NCBI GenBank assembly: GCA_934667125.1
Contig: CAKULF010000001.1
Span: 62,001 to 126,000 of the forward strand
DNA length: 64,000 bases
Reading direction: 5' to 3'
From: an uncultured Candidatus Melainabacteria bacterium
GTDB lineage: Bacteria; Cyanobacteriota; Vampirovibrionia; Gastranaerophilales; Gastranaerophilaceae
The notes under the pieces were generated by a model. That model ran no database searches. It saw nothing but the letters and a program-made list of their open reading frames with translations, and was not told where the DNA came from. Positions 22,478 to 31,340 of this stretch are shown here, piece after piece. The translations under genes and the position numbers were made by a program. The number at the start of each line of letters is the position of its first letter. The stretch's first letter is position 1.

Positions 22478-24043
22478 ATGCTTAGGTTAAATAAAATAAT
22501 ATTTTTTATATCCATATTTTTGCTTGTTTTTGCAATTTCATTTGCCCAAAATTCCCTTGATTTCGACCTTTGGGCAAGATTAATAATGGGAAAACATATT
22601 ATTGAAGCGCACAGCATTATGTATAAAGATATAATTTCTTTTACCCCGACGCACACTTGGTTTGATCCTGAGTGGATTACAAGTGCTTTGATATATCTTG
22701 TTCAAATTAAATTCGGGCTTTTTGGACTGAATATTTTAAAAGGGCTATTGATATTTTTGCTTGTGGTTTCAATAAATATCGCAATTAAAGAAAAAAATGT
22801 TCAAAATCCCTATAACCTTGGCTATTATTTAATTATAGTTTTTTTATTAAAACAAGTCGGAATATTTTATGCGCTTCGCTGTCAGGTTTTGACGTTTATT
22901 TTTTGCGCAATGTGGATATTATTTCTTGAAAAAATCAAAAAAGGAAATAATAAATATCTTATATATCTTGTTATTTTAAGTTTGATTTGGCTAAATTGCC
23001 ATGGCGGAATTATAGCAGGCGTTGGGCTTTTGGGACTATATTTAATAGGTGAATTTTTAAATAAAAATGATTATAAAAAATATTTTCTTGCATTAGTCAT
23101 CATATTTTTTGTGTTTTTCATCAACCCTTGGGGTGTGGATTATTTAAAATTCATCTTAGATAGTTCATACCTTGATAGAAGTTGGATAGCAGAGTGGCAA
23201 TCGCCATTTACGTTCTCGTTTAAGAACATATTTTTATATCAATTTTTGGTTGTTATAACTTATTTTTGCTATTTTTATAAAATCTATTTAAAAAAACTAA
23301 AATTTAAGGATTTAGATAAAACAAAGCTTCTAATTATACTAACTGCAACGCTTTTAAGCTTTAAATATATAAAACACACAGGGCTTATGGTGGTTTTATA
23401 TTCGATTTTTATGTATGACGATTATTTTTTAACATTCAACGATTTGGCTGAAAAATTAAGAAAATATCTTCAATTTGAAATTAATAGCAAAAAATATTTT
23501 AATCTTATAAAAAACATAATCCTTTATTTAATAATCTATGTCTATTCTTTAACCAATTTAATTACTTCAAATTTAAACTACACGACAACAAAAAATGTTC
23601 TTTCAAATTATCCCATTAGTTCAATTAATTTTCTTGAACAAAACAATATAAAAGGAAACATCCTCTCGCCTTTTCAATACAACTCTTTTATAGGTTATAG
23701 ATTATATCCGAATATTAAAATCTTTATGGATGGGCGCCAAGAGCAAGTTTATTATTCAAATATTTTTGATGAGATGATGTTTTTCTATTTATATCTTGGA
23801 AAAAATCCTCTTGAAATACTTAATAAATACGATATTGATATTTTAATGGTTGAAAAAGAATATCCAATTTATAAACATCTTAAAGAAATTAAAAATTTTA
23901 AAGTTATTTATGATAACGGCGCAAATGTCATTTTGATTATGGAAAATAAGCTAAAAAATGATTATAAATACGAATATTTTGATAGTGAAAAATTGATGGA
24001 TAATATTTTTAAAACAAATTTAGATTTTGGAGCGAAAAAGTGA
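22478..24043 (+). CDS. multi-pass membrane protein, GT-C-like
   Basis: A 521-residue protein with about ten membrane helices. The first extracytoplasmic segment FDLWARLIMGKHIIEAHSI and the following FTPTHTWFDPEWITSALIYL resemble the first loop of GT-C glycosyltransferases and uncharacterised relatives, where acidic residues near the first helices are catalytic. The C-terminal 120 residues form a soluble domain (KIFMDGRQEQVYYSN). It is coupled with a dolichol-phosphate-mannose synthase-like gene (GTG at 24040 overlapping the stop), so it probably uses the lipid-linked sugar made there. The ATG has a TATTAT six bases upstream and no ribosome site. Confidence 0.75.
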   Translation: MLRLNKIIFFISIFLLVFAISFAQNSLDFDLWARLIMGKHIIEAHSIMYKDIISFTPTHTWFDPEWITSALIYLVQIKFGLFGLNILKGLLIFLLVVSINIAIKEKNVQNPYNLGYYLIIVFLLKQVGIFYALRCQVLTFIFCAMWILFLEKIKKGNNKYLIYLVILSLIWLNCHGGIIAGVGLLGLYLIGEFLNKNDYKKYFLALVIIFFVFFINPWGVDYLKFILDSSYLDRSWIAEWQSPFTFSFKNIFLYQFLVVITYFCYFYKIYLKKLKFKDLDKTKLLIILTATLLSFKYIKHTGLMVVLYSIFMYDDYFLTFNDLAEKLRKYLQFEINSKKYFNLIKNIILYLIIYVYSLTNLITSNLNYTTTKNVLSNYPISSINFLEQNNIKGNILSPFQYNSFIGYRLYPNIKIFMDGRQEQVYYSNIFDEMMFFYLYLGKNPLEILNKYDIDILMVEKEYPIYKHLKEIKNFKVIYDNGANVILIMENKLKNDYKYEYFDSEKLMDNIFKTNLDFGAKK

Positions 24044-24750
24044 AATATTTAATAATAATTCCTACATATAATGAAATAGAAAACATTGGAAAAATCGTTG
24101 GGTCAATTAATTCAACCTTAAAAGATAACTACGACTATTCAATTTTAATAATTGATGATTCATCTACAGACGGCACAAAAGAAGCTATTGAAGAATTAAA
24201 AAATTATTATAAAAATGTCTTAACTCACCATAGAAAAGGCAAATTAGGGCTTGCTAGCGCATATATAACGGGAATTAAAAAAGGAATAGAGCTTGGTTAT
24301 GATTGCTTTGTCGAACTTGACGCCGATTTTTCACATCATCCAAAGTATCTTCCAACAATGTTTGAAAAATTGAAAAACAACGACGTTGTTATTGGTTCAA
24401 GAAATATAAATGGTGGCAAATCCGTTGGCTGGGGCTTAATTAGAACCCTTATATCTAAAGGCGGTTCATTATATTCAAAACTAATCTTAAATTGCCCGAT
24501 AAATGATTTAACAGGTGGATTTAACGGTTGGAGACGGGAAATAATTGAAAAAATCAATTTAGATAAAATTATTTCAAAAGGTTATTCTTTTCAAATTGAG
24601 ATGAAATATCGTGCTTATAAAAAAGGCGCTAAAATAGAAGAATTTCCAATAATCTTTATAGACAGACGCTTTGGCAAATCCAAAATGTCTAAAGCCATTT
24701 TTCTTGAAGCAATGTTAAATATAATCAAAATAAAATTTATGGAATTGTAA
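24040..24750 (+). CDS. polyprenol-phosphate glycosyltransferase (GT2, DPM1-like)
   Basis: A 236-residue GT2 enzyme transferring a sugar from a nucleotide donor to polyprenyl phosphate at the inner face of the membrane. IIPTYNEIENI and IIDDSSTDGT form the donor site; ELDADFSHHP is the DxD-type metal motif; DLTGGFNGWRR, then KGYSFQIEMKYRAYKKG and FIDRRFGKSKMS follow the order of dolichol-phosphate mannose synthases. There are no C-terminal membrane helices. It starts with GTG overlapping the stop of the GT-C-like gene by 4 nt, suggesting donor synthesis and use are coupled. Sugar identity unknown. Confidence 0.92.
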   Translation: MKYLIIIPTYNEIENIGKIVGSINSTLKDNYDYSILIIDDSSTDGTKEAIEELKNYYKNVLTHHRKGKLGLASAYITGIKKGIELGYDCFVELDADFSHHPKYLPTMFEKLKNNDVVIGSRNINGGKSVGWGLIRTLISKGGSLYSKLILNCPINDLTGGFNGWRREIIEKINLDKIISKGYSFQIEMKYRAYKKGAKIEEFPIIFIDRRFGKSKMSKAIFLEAMLNIIKIKFMEL

Positions 24751-24800
24751 CAAAATATTAAATTCGTATATACAAAAAAGCACTTCTTAAATTAAAAAAT

Positions 24801-24840
24801 ACTTTTTATAAACATAAGGTATTAGGTGTTTATAAAAAGT
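24801..24840. promoter_or_regulatory. 14-bp perfect inverted repeat covering the 5' leader of the HD-GYP-like gene
   Basis: ACTTTTTATAAACA (24801-24814) and TGTTTATAAAAAGT (24827-24840) separated by 12 nt (TAAGGTATTAGG). The ribosome site AAGGTG starts right after it at 24842. It may be an operator or an RNA hairpin that affects translation of the downstream gene. Confidence 0.55.
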
Positions 24841-24849
24841 AAGGTGTGT

Positions 24850-25596
24850 ATGGGGTTATTAAACCAAATCAGCGATTACATAGGTGTATTAAACGACGAA
24901 AACAAAAAATACAACCGTGATAATTCTCTATTTGCAAAGTTTTTCAATAAAGATAAATCAATAACAGATTCAATTTCAAATCCTTTTAGCAAGGAAAGAA
25001 ATTTTGTTAAATTTATCAAAAAATATGCTTCTGTTGAAATTATTGAACATGCTATTTCAACAAACCCAAATATCTACGCTATTTTAGATGAATATAACAT
25101 CGCTCATGAATATAATCTTGAAAACGTGCATTCAATTATTATGTCGCATTTGATTCCTTGCGCAAATATGGCAAGAAAAGTTTATAAAAATATGGGTTTA
25201 AAAGAGTCTGAAAAAGACTTTGAATACTTAATTAAGGCTGCTTTATTACATGATATTGGAAAAGCTTTCATTCCATCATCAATTCTTAATAAAGCGGGAA
25301 GATTGAACTCTAAAGAACGCCAAATTATTGAACTTCACAACCGTTTAAGCTATGAAATTTTAAAAACAACTGATTTAGATATAAGAATAGCTGAATTAGC
25401 TTATGAACACCATGATTACAATAATGATGTTGAAAGAAACGCTCTAAATCAAGCTTTAACGATTTCTGATATTTATTGCGCCCTAAAAGAAAAAAGACCA
25501 TATAAAAAAGCAATGAATGAAATTTGTACTAAAACGATAATGTATGATATGGCAACAAAAGGCAAATTCGACGCTCGCTATATTATCTACATTTAA
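24850..25596 (+). CDS. HD-GYP-like domain protein, degenerate
   Basis: A 248-residue protein from the ATG at 24850 (AAGGTG upstream), preferred over the GTG at 24826, which lies in the hairpin arm. The second half holds an HD domain: ALLHDIGKAFIPSSILNK, a His in ELAYEHHDYNND, and the HD-GYP-like DIYCALKEKRPYKKAMN near the C-terminus. The GYP motif that normally follows the HHE segment is absent, with about ten residues deleted. Proteins of this shape are c-di-GMP phosphodiesterases or inactive relatives used for scaffolding, so activity is uncertain. It ends before a bidirectional terminator. Confidence 0.75.
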   Translation: MGLLNQISDYIGVLNDENKKYNRDNSLFAKFFNKDKSITDSISNPFSKERNFVKFIKKYASVEIIEHAISTNPNIYAILDEYNIAHEYNLENVHSIIMSHLIPCANMARKVYKNMGLKESEKDFEYLIKAALLHDIGKAFIPSSILNKAGRLNSKERQIIELHNRLSYEILKTTDLDIRIAELAYEHHDYNNDVERNALNQALTISDIYCALKEKRPYKKAMNEICTKTIMYDMATKGKFDARYIIYI

Positions 25597-25646
25597 AAAA
25601 CTTTAACTAACTCTAATAAACTCTCTATAATTTAAAACTAAACCTA

Positions 25647-25682
25647 AACAAAAGGCCTTGCTCTTAGCAAGGCCTTTTTTTT
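25647..25682. terminator. bidirectional terminator between the HD-GYP-like gene and clpC
   Basis: AAAGGCCTTGC (25651-25661) with GCAAGGCCTTT (25667-25677), flanked by T on the right and A on the left, so it serves both convergent genes. Confidence 0.9.
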
Positions 25683-25696
25683 ATTCTTTGAATAGA

Positions 25697-28153
25697 TTAC
25701 TCAACTTTTTCAATTACAATCTTATCGTCTCTATAATCCATTTTTAGCTTATCGTTTTCTTTATAGTTTCCGCTTAAGATTTCTTCAGCCAAAACGTCTT
25801 CAACTTTCTTTTGAATTACACGTCTTAGAGGTCTTGCGCCATAGGCTTCAGAATAACCTTCTTTGGCTAAATAATCTTTAGCAGCGTCTGTAACTTCAAT
25901 TGATAAGTGTCTTTCGCCCAAACGTTTGAATAAATCTTTTAACATTAAGTCAACGATTTGACGAATTTCTTCTTGATTTAAGTGAGCAAATACGATGATA
26001 TCGTCTACACGGTTAAGAAATTCAGGTCTGAATGCTTTTTTAAGCTCTTCATTAACTGTATCTTTAAGTTTTTCATATTTGTCTTTCTTATCATCGCCCG
26101 AAACTGAAAAACCAAGCTTTTGAGTGTTTGTTATCATACTTGCACCAACATTTGATGTCATGATGATAATTGTGTTTTTAAAGTTGATGTGGCGACCTTT
26201 AGAATCGGTTAAACGTCCATCATCAAGTATTTGTAACATTATATTAAACACATCAGGGTGCGCTTTTTCAATTTCATCAAACAATACAACGGAATATGGT
26301 TTTTTCCTAATGATTTCGCACATATTTCCGCCATCATCATATCCAACGTATCCTGGAGGAGAACCGATAAGTTTAGAAGTTGCATGTTTTTCCATAAATT
26401 CTGACATATCAATTCTAACCATATTGTCTTCTGAACCAAAAACGGCTTCAGCAAGAGCTTTAGCTAGTTCAGTTTTACCAACCCCAGTTGGACCACAGAA
26501 GATAAAGCTTCCGATTGGACGATTTGGAGCTTTTAAACCAACACGAGCACGTCTTATTGATTTTGCCAAAGATATAACCGCATCAGATTGACCGATTACA
26601 CGGTTGTGAAGCGTTTCTTCAAGTTTTAATAATTTTTCGGATTCTGCTTCTGTTATTTTTGTAACAGGAATTCCTGTTATTGTTGCAATAACTTGCGCAA
26701 CTTCTTCAACCCCAACGGTTGGCTTGTTTTCTTCTTGTGTTTCTCTCCATTTTTCTGAAATTTCATGGATTTTATCTTTTAAATTAGCTTCATCATCTCT
26801 AAGGTCGGAAGCTTTTTCAAATTCTTGATTTCTGATTGCTTCTTCTTTTTCTTTGATGATTGCTCTTAATTCTTTATCAAGCTCTTTACCCTCAGGAGGC
26901 AAGCTTGATACATTTAAGCGAACTTTTGAAGCTGCTTCATCAATGATATCAATTGCTTTATCGGGTAAAAATCTTTCTGTTATGAATTTTGAAGATAATT
27001 CAGTCGCTGCAACAATCGCTTCATCTGAAATTATTAATTTGTGGTGGTCTTCATATTTTTGTTTTAAACCTTTAATAATTTCAATCGTTTCTTCAATTGA
27101 TGGTTGATCAACGATAACCGTTTGGAAACGACGTTCTAGGGCTGAATCTTTTTCGATGTATTTTCTATATTCATCTAAAGTTGTAGCACCAATAACTTGA
27201 ATTTCGCCACGAGATAGAGCAGGTTTTAAGATGTTAGCAGCATCAATTGCGCCCTCTGCTGCGCCTGCGCCGATTAGGGTGTGCATTTCATCAATTACAA
27301 GAATAATATTTCCGGCTTGGCGAATTTCATCCATAATCTTTTTAAGACGTTCTTCAAATTCACCACGATATTTAGTACCTGCAATCAATAAGCCCATATC
27401 AAGCTGAATAATCTTTTTGTTTTCAAGAATATCAGGAACTTCGCAATCTACAATTCTTTGAGCTAAACCTTGCGCAATTGCAGTTTTACCAACCCCAGGT
27501 TCACCGATTAAAACAGGGTTGTTTTTGGTACGTCTTGCTAAAATTTGAATAACTCTTTCAATTTCTTTTTCACGACCAACAACAGGGTCAAGTCTTTGCT
27601 CTTGCGCTGCTAGAGTTAAATCTGTACCAAATTCATCCAATGATGGAGTTTTGGCAGCTTTTGAACTTACTCCAGGGGTTGCTAGAGCAGAAGAAGAGCT
27701 TCCTGTGCTTGACGTTTTTGTTTCGCCCAACATTTTAATAATATTAGAACGACATTTATTCAAGTCTACTCCTAAATTTTCAAGAACCTTAGCAGCAACG
27801 CCTTCGCCCTCTCTGATTAAACCAAGCAATAAATGCTCAGTTCCAATATAGTTGTGACCTAATTGTCTTGCTTCATCCCAAGATAATTCCAAAACTTTTT
27901 TAGCTCGAGGAGTGAAAGGAATTTCAACAGCCACAAATCCGCAGCCTCTTCCTATTATTTTTTCAACTTCTTCACGAGCTTCTTTAATATTAACTCCCAT
28001 AGATTTAAGGGTTTTTGCCGCAATTCCTGAACCCTCTGCTATTAAACCAAGCAAAAGCTGTTCTGTTCCTACGAAATTATGCCCCAATCTTCGAGATTCC
28101 TCTTGAGCTAACATTATAACTCTGATTGCTTTTTCCGTAAATCTTTCAAACAT
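25697..28153 (-). CDS. clpC: ClpC AAA+ chaperone-ATPase
   Basis: An 818-residue Hsp100 unfoldase that partners ClpP. Two N-terminal repeats (about residues 1-145, ending in the LGE linker), AAA domain 1 with Walker A GEPGVGKT (217-224), a coiled-coil middle with a UVR motif (QEFEKASDLRDDEANLKDKI), AAA domain 2 with GPTGVGKT, and a C-terminal LGARPLRRVIQKKVED region. The structure is complete. AAGGAAGTTTAC precedes the ATG. It is followed by a bidirectional terminator and stands alone. ClpC with a UVR domain is shared by Firmicutes and cyanobacteria. Confidence 0.97.
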   Translation of the reverse strand: MFERFTEKAIRVIMLAQEESRRLGHNFVGTEQLLLGLIAEGSGIAAKTLKSMGVNIKEAREEVEKIIGRGCGFVAVEIPFTPRAKKVLELSWDEARQLGHNYIGTEHLLLGLIREGEGVAAKVLENLGVDLNKCRSNIIKMLGETKTSSTGSSSSALATPGVSSKAAKTPSLDEFGTDLTLAAQEQRLDPVVGREKEIERVIQILARRTKNNPVLIGEPGVGKTAIAQGLAQRIVDCEVPDILENKKIIQLDMGLLIAGTKYRGEFEERLKKIMDEIRQAGNIILVIDEMHTLIGAGAAEGAIDAANILKPALSRGEIQVIGATTLDEYRKYIEKDSALERRFQTVIVDQPSIEETIEIIKGLKQKYEDHHKLIISDEAIVAATELSSKFITERFLPDKAIDIIDEAASKVRLNVSSLPPEGKELDKELRAIIKEKEEAIRNQEFEKASDLRDDEANLKDKIHEISEKWRETQEENKPTVGVEEVAQVIATITGIPVTKITEAESEKLLKLEETLHNRVIGQSDAVISLAKSIRRARVGLKAPNRPIGSFIFCGPTGVGKTELAKALAEAVFGSEDNMVRIDMSEFMEKHATSKLIGSPPGYVGYDDGGNMCEIIRKKPYSVVLFDEIEKAHPDVFNIMLQILDDGRLTDSKGRHINFKNTIIIMTSNVGASMITNTQKLGFSVSGDDKKDKYEKLKDTVNEELKKAFRPEFLNRVDDIIVFAHLNQEEIRQIVDLMLKDLFKRLGERHLSIEVTDAAKDYLAKEGYSEAYGARPLRRVIQKKVEDVLAEEILSGNYKENDKLKMDYRDDKIVIEKVE

Positions 28154-28214
28154 GTAAACTTCCTTATAAAAAGTTAAATATCCATAGTTAAATACTACAA
28201 TGAAAACTATAATA

Positions 28215-28652
28215 TTACAACTCGTCTATCAGGTCTATTCTTTCTTGATGTCTGCCGTTTTCAAATTCAGTATTTAGCCAAGCGTCTAATATTTCTTTAG
28301 CAAGACCAATTCCTAAGACTCTTCCGCCTAAACATAAAACATTAGAATTATTATGCGCGCGGCTCATTTTAGCGCTAAATGTATCTGAAACGCAAACTGC
28401 TCTAATTCCTTTAAATCGATTGGCAGAAATTTGCATGCCAAGACCTGTTCCGCAAACCAAAATCCCTCTTTTAAAGTTATTGTTTAAAATTTCAGCGCAT
28501 AATTTTTTGGCGTAAGTCGGATAGTTGCATGATTTTTTGTCGTTGACTCCGATGTCCTCTACGCTGTAGCCAAGGCTTTTAAGATATTCAACAAGTTCAA
28601 GCTTTAAATCATATCCACCATGGTCGGATGCTATAATAATATTTTTATCCAT
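28215..28652 (-). CDS. rpiB: ribose-5-phosphate isomerase B
   Basis: A 145-residue RpiB/LacAB family enzyme interconverting ribose-5-phosphate and ribulose-5-phosphate. The start MDKNIIIASDHGG is placed at 28652, where the minus strand reads AGGAGGATTTTTTATG; the longer frame would extend through the upstream gene's 3' region. The phosphate and active-site motifs are IASDHGGYDLKLELVE, VCGTGLGMQISANRFKG and the C-terminal HNNSNVLCLGGRVLG. Its ribosome site is one arm of a terminator-like hairpin, so expression may be linked to termination of the 796-aa gene before it. Confidence 0.95.
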   Translation of the reverse strand: MDKNIIIASDHGGYDLKLELVEYLKSLGYSVEDIGVNDKKSCNYPTYAKKLCAEILNNNFKRGILVCGTGLGMQISANRFKGIRAVCVSDTFSAKMSRAHNNSNVLCLGGRVLGIGLAKEILDAWLNTEFENGRHQERIDLIDEL

Positions 28653-28659
28653 AAAAAAT

Positions 28660-28684
28660 CCTCCTGTAATTATTATACAGGAGG
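28660..28684 (-). terminator. hairpin acting as terminator and carrying the rpiB ribosome site
   Basis: On the minus strand, CCTCCTGTA pairs with TACAGGAGG across 7 nt, then ATTTTTTATG follows: a stem with a T-run 15 nt after the 796-aa gene stop, whose right arm is exactly the AGGAGG of rpiB. In RNA the hairpin would both terminate the upstream message and mask the rpiB site. Confidence 0.65.
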
Positions 28685-28699
28685 AAAGAAATTTATCTA

Positions 28700-31090
28700 C
28701 TAATTTGAAGTTGACCAATAATTGGCTGCCTTTTCGTAGGCTTCTTTGAGTGTTTTAGCCATTGCGGAATCTTTTGCAATGTCGCTAGCTGTTATGTGTC
28801 CGTTAAAGTAATCACCTAGAATGGTTTGTTCTTCTTGACTTAGTGTTGAGCATTGATAGAACGGCTGCGCAGGTCCAAATGTTGTATTTTGTGTCATAGC
28901 CTGCATATTTAATTTGTCTAACTCATCCATAGAAGGTAATTCATCTGGAGTGTTCTTTTTGTTTTTTAGCCATTCGCCTAAACGTTTTAATGGATTTTTT
29001 GCTTTTTGTTTTGTTGTTGTTTTGGCGTTATTGCTTGCTGCGGAAGCTTTCGCATTAGCTTTTGCTTCTGTTGCTGTTTTATATTCTTTTAAGTTTGCTT
29101 GAGCTTCTTTAGCTTGTGTTTGAATTTGTTTTGCTGTATCAAGTTCTTTTTGTGCTGCATCAATTTCTGCTTTTGGTTTTCCTTGTGCTTTTGCGTCATC
29201 TAATTTTTGCTGTGCGTCTTTTACTCCTTTGTTTGCTTCTCTAACACTTTTGTTTGCAGATTTTGTTGCTGCGTTTAAATCAATATTTTTGGCGGCATTA
29301 ACGTTTTTAACACCCGTTATTGTACCTGATGCAAGTCCAACTGCAGCACCGATTCCAGCGCCCGTAGCTCCAACTTGCGCAGCTTCTGATAAATTAAATT
29401 CTCTATCTTCATCCGTAGCACAATCCAATATGTAACCTGCTTCAGCACCAACGAAGCCTGTTGTTGCTCCTGCGGCGCTTCCTGCGGCAGCATGTGTGAG
29501 AACTGTTTTACCTGTATCTACTACGCCGTTTTTAACAACGACTTGTGCTGTTTCATTACCTAATTTTGTAAAACCAAATAGTTTGCTTGTGAATTTAGAG
29601 AATACTTTACCAATGCCCGCTAATCCTGCTGATATTACCGCTGTAAAGCCACCTGTAACTACTTGTTTGCCAAGGTCTTCGTCGTTTTGTAATGAATTAC
29701 CTTTGATTTTATCCGTTCCATTTTCAACTTGTTCTACAGCTACTTTTGCTAGTGCACCAACTGCGAAAGCGGCTATACCACCAACTATTAGACCCGCAAC
29801 AGTACCCACTGGTCCGCCAAGTGCAGTACCTACTGCTGTGCATTTTGCAAAAACTGCAACACCTGTGGCACTACCTGCCAAGCTGGCTGCGGTATCACCT
29901 GCTGATGTAACTTGTTTGTCGGATTTATCTCTGTATGTTTCAACTTTTTCTTTAATAGTGTCAATTTCTTCTTGTGTTATCTCTTCGCCATTTGCTGCTT
30001 TTGTACGCAGAGCTTCAATTTCATCTTGAATTCTACTTTCACTATATTGTGTGTAGAATAAGTTTTTAAATCCATTAAAGAATTTGCCAACCCAACCTTG
30101 TTCGTCTTTTGCAGCTTGATATAATTCATCTAATTGCTCAAGTTTGACATCGGCTGGTTTTTTATTTTCGGCGCCAAGTTTTGATGATGCCTTCATAGCA
30201 TCTACACTATCTTTTTGAATGAAATATGACCAAGTTTGATCGGCATTTCTGTGCCTGAAACCAGCATAGGTATAATTTCCATTTCCGTCACTTAAATATA
30301 TTTCATAAGTATCATCATCAACATTCTTTTCTTGTTTGTTTTCTGCGTTTCCAATATCTGCATTGTCGCACTTAACATATTCGGTTCCATTTTCGTCTTT
30401 ATACGTAAATGTATTAGTATCCAGTGTTAAGCCATTTGGAATTTCATCGTGGTTTGTTGGAGAAGCCAAACCTGTTGATTTAGGAGTAGTAGCAGTAGTT
30501 GTTGCTCCTGATGATGTGGTTGCTGTTGAACCGCTTGAAGTTGTTGAGGTTGTATCTATATTTGCGCCTGCTGCATTAAATCTTTCAACTTCATCTGGAT
30601 AGATATTTCTTGTTGTTAAAAGTTCGCCACGTTTTGTATATACATTTACTTTTGGATTTCCGCTTTCATCGTAAACTAATTCATAGGTTCCTGTGCCTTT
30701 ATCGTCCATCGGAATAGTAATTCCGCTTTTTGCACTAACGGTTGCATTAGATGTCGTGGATGTTGTGTCCGTTGTGGCTTTGTCAGATGTTTTAGATGTT
30801 TCGTATGTGTAGTTGTTGCTCAATTCCGTTGCAGATAAGGTTTTATTTTCATTTTCGGATTTATCAATTTCGGCTAAAACATTATCTAATATAGCGCTAT
30901 CTTCTTTAGACAGCTCTTTTCCGGAATTATTTTGCGCAACATATTTGCCCAACTCTTTACTTGCGTCTGTTATGCTTACATCGCCCGAGTTGTCGAAAAA
31001 GTTTTTAACATCATCTTCGTTGACTTCATAGCCCCTGCTTTTTAGGGTATTTGCTATGAAAATGTAGTCATTTGTAGTAATTTTATCCAT
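28700..31090 (-). CDS. 796-aa EF-hand/Gly-rich/coiled-coil protein of unknown function
   Basis: A large protein without a signal peptide. Residues about 30-45 contain DNSGDVSITD and 75-90 contain DKSENENKTLSATEL, two EF-hand-like calcium loops. A Thr/Ser-rich low-complexity linker follows (about 105-125 and 180-215), then a beta-like segment (DGNGNYTYAGF). A Gly/Ala-rich hydrophobic region lies at about 400-455 (GTALGGPVGTVAGLIVGGIA) with more such segments to 600. A Lys/Ala-rich coiled coil (610-700) and a C-terminal globular tail complete it. The start at 31090 has AAGGTGGTGT upstream. The pattern suggests a membrane-inserting, surface or effector-like protein; function unknown. Confidence 0.7.
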   Translation of the reverse strand: MDKITTNDYIFIANTLKSRGYEVNEDDVKNFFDNSGDVSITDASKELGKYVAQNNSGKELSKEDSAILDNVLAEIDKSENENKTLSATELSNNYTYETSKTSDKATTDTTSTTSNATVSAKSGITIPMDDKGTGTYELVYDESGNPKVNVYTKRGELLTTRNIYPDEVERFNAAGANIDTTSTTSSGSTATTSSGATTTATTPKSTGLASPTNHDEIPNGLTLDTNTFTYKDENGTEYVKCDNADIGNAENKQEKNVDDDTYEIYLSDGNGNYTYAGFRHRNADQTWSYFIQKDSVDAMKASSKLGAENKKPADVKLEQLDELYQAAKDEQGWVGKFFNGFKNLFYTQYSESRIQDEIEALRTKAANGEEITQEEIDTIKEKVETYRDKSDKQVTSAGDTAASLAGSATGVAVFAKCTAVGTALGGPVGTVAGLIVGGIAAFAVGALAKVAVEQVENGTDKIKGNSLQNDEDLGKQVVTGGFTAVISAGLAGIGKVFSKFTSKLFGFTKLGNETAQVVVKNGVVDTGKTVLTHAAAGSAAGATTGFVGAEAGYILDCATDEDREFNLSEAAQVGATGAGIGAAVGLASGTITGVKNVNAAKNIDLNAATKSANKSVREANKGVKDAQQKLDDAKAQGKPKAEIDAAQKELDTAKQIQTQAKEAQANLKEYKTATEAKANAKASAASNNAKTTTKQKAKNPLKRLGEWLKNKKNTPDELPSMDELDKLNMQAMTQNTTFGPAQPFYQCSTLSQEEQTILGDYFNGHITASDIAKDSAMAKTLKEAYEKAANYWSTSN

Positions 31091-31266
31091 ACACACCACC
31101 TTATTAATGTTCTTTGCTTAGGTTATCGACATTTTTGAGGGTGAACTTGAGGGGATGGGGAATAAATATTTACAAAAGTTAATATTTTATTTTTACAGCT
31201 GCAGTAGGTCGGATTTACCAATCTAACAATTATTTATCACCCCCAGCTACCTCAACGTACTCTCTC

Positions 31267-31298
31267 GAACGTCGCCCTGAACCCCGTTTCAGGGTCTT
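31267..31298. repeat. 32-bp inverted repeat, left copy (REP-like)
   Basis: The sequence GAACGTCGCCCTGAACCCCG continues with TTTCAGGGTCTT to 31298. It is the exact reverse complement of 32164-32195. Internally CCCTGAA and TTCAGGG form a 7-bp stem, the form of REP-like palindromic elements. Confidence 0.75.
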
Positions 31299-31340
31299 GG
31301 AATCTTCGGAAACCAAACAAAAATCTAAAATTACCAATTT

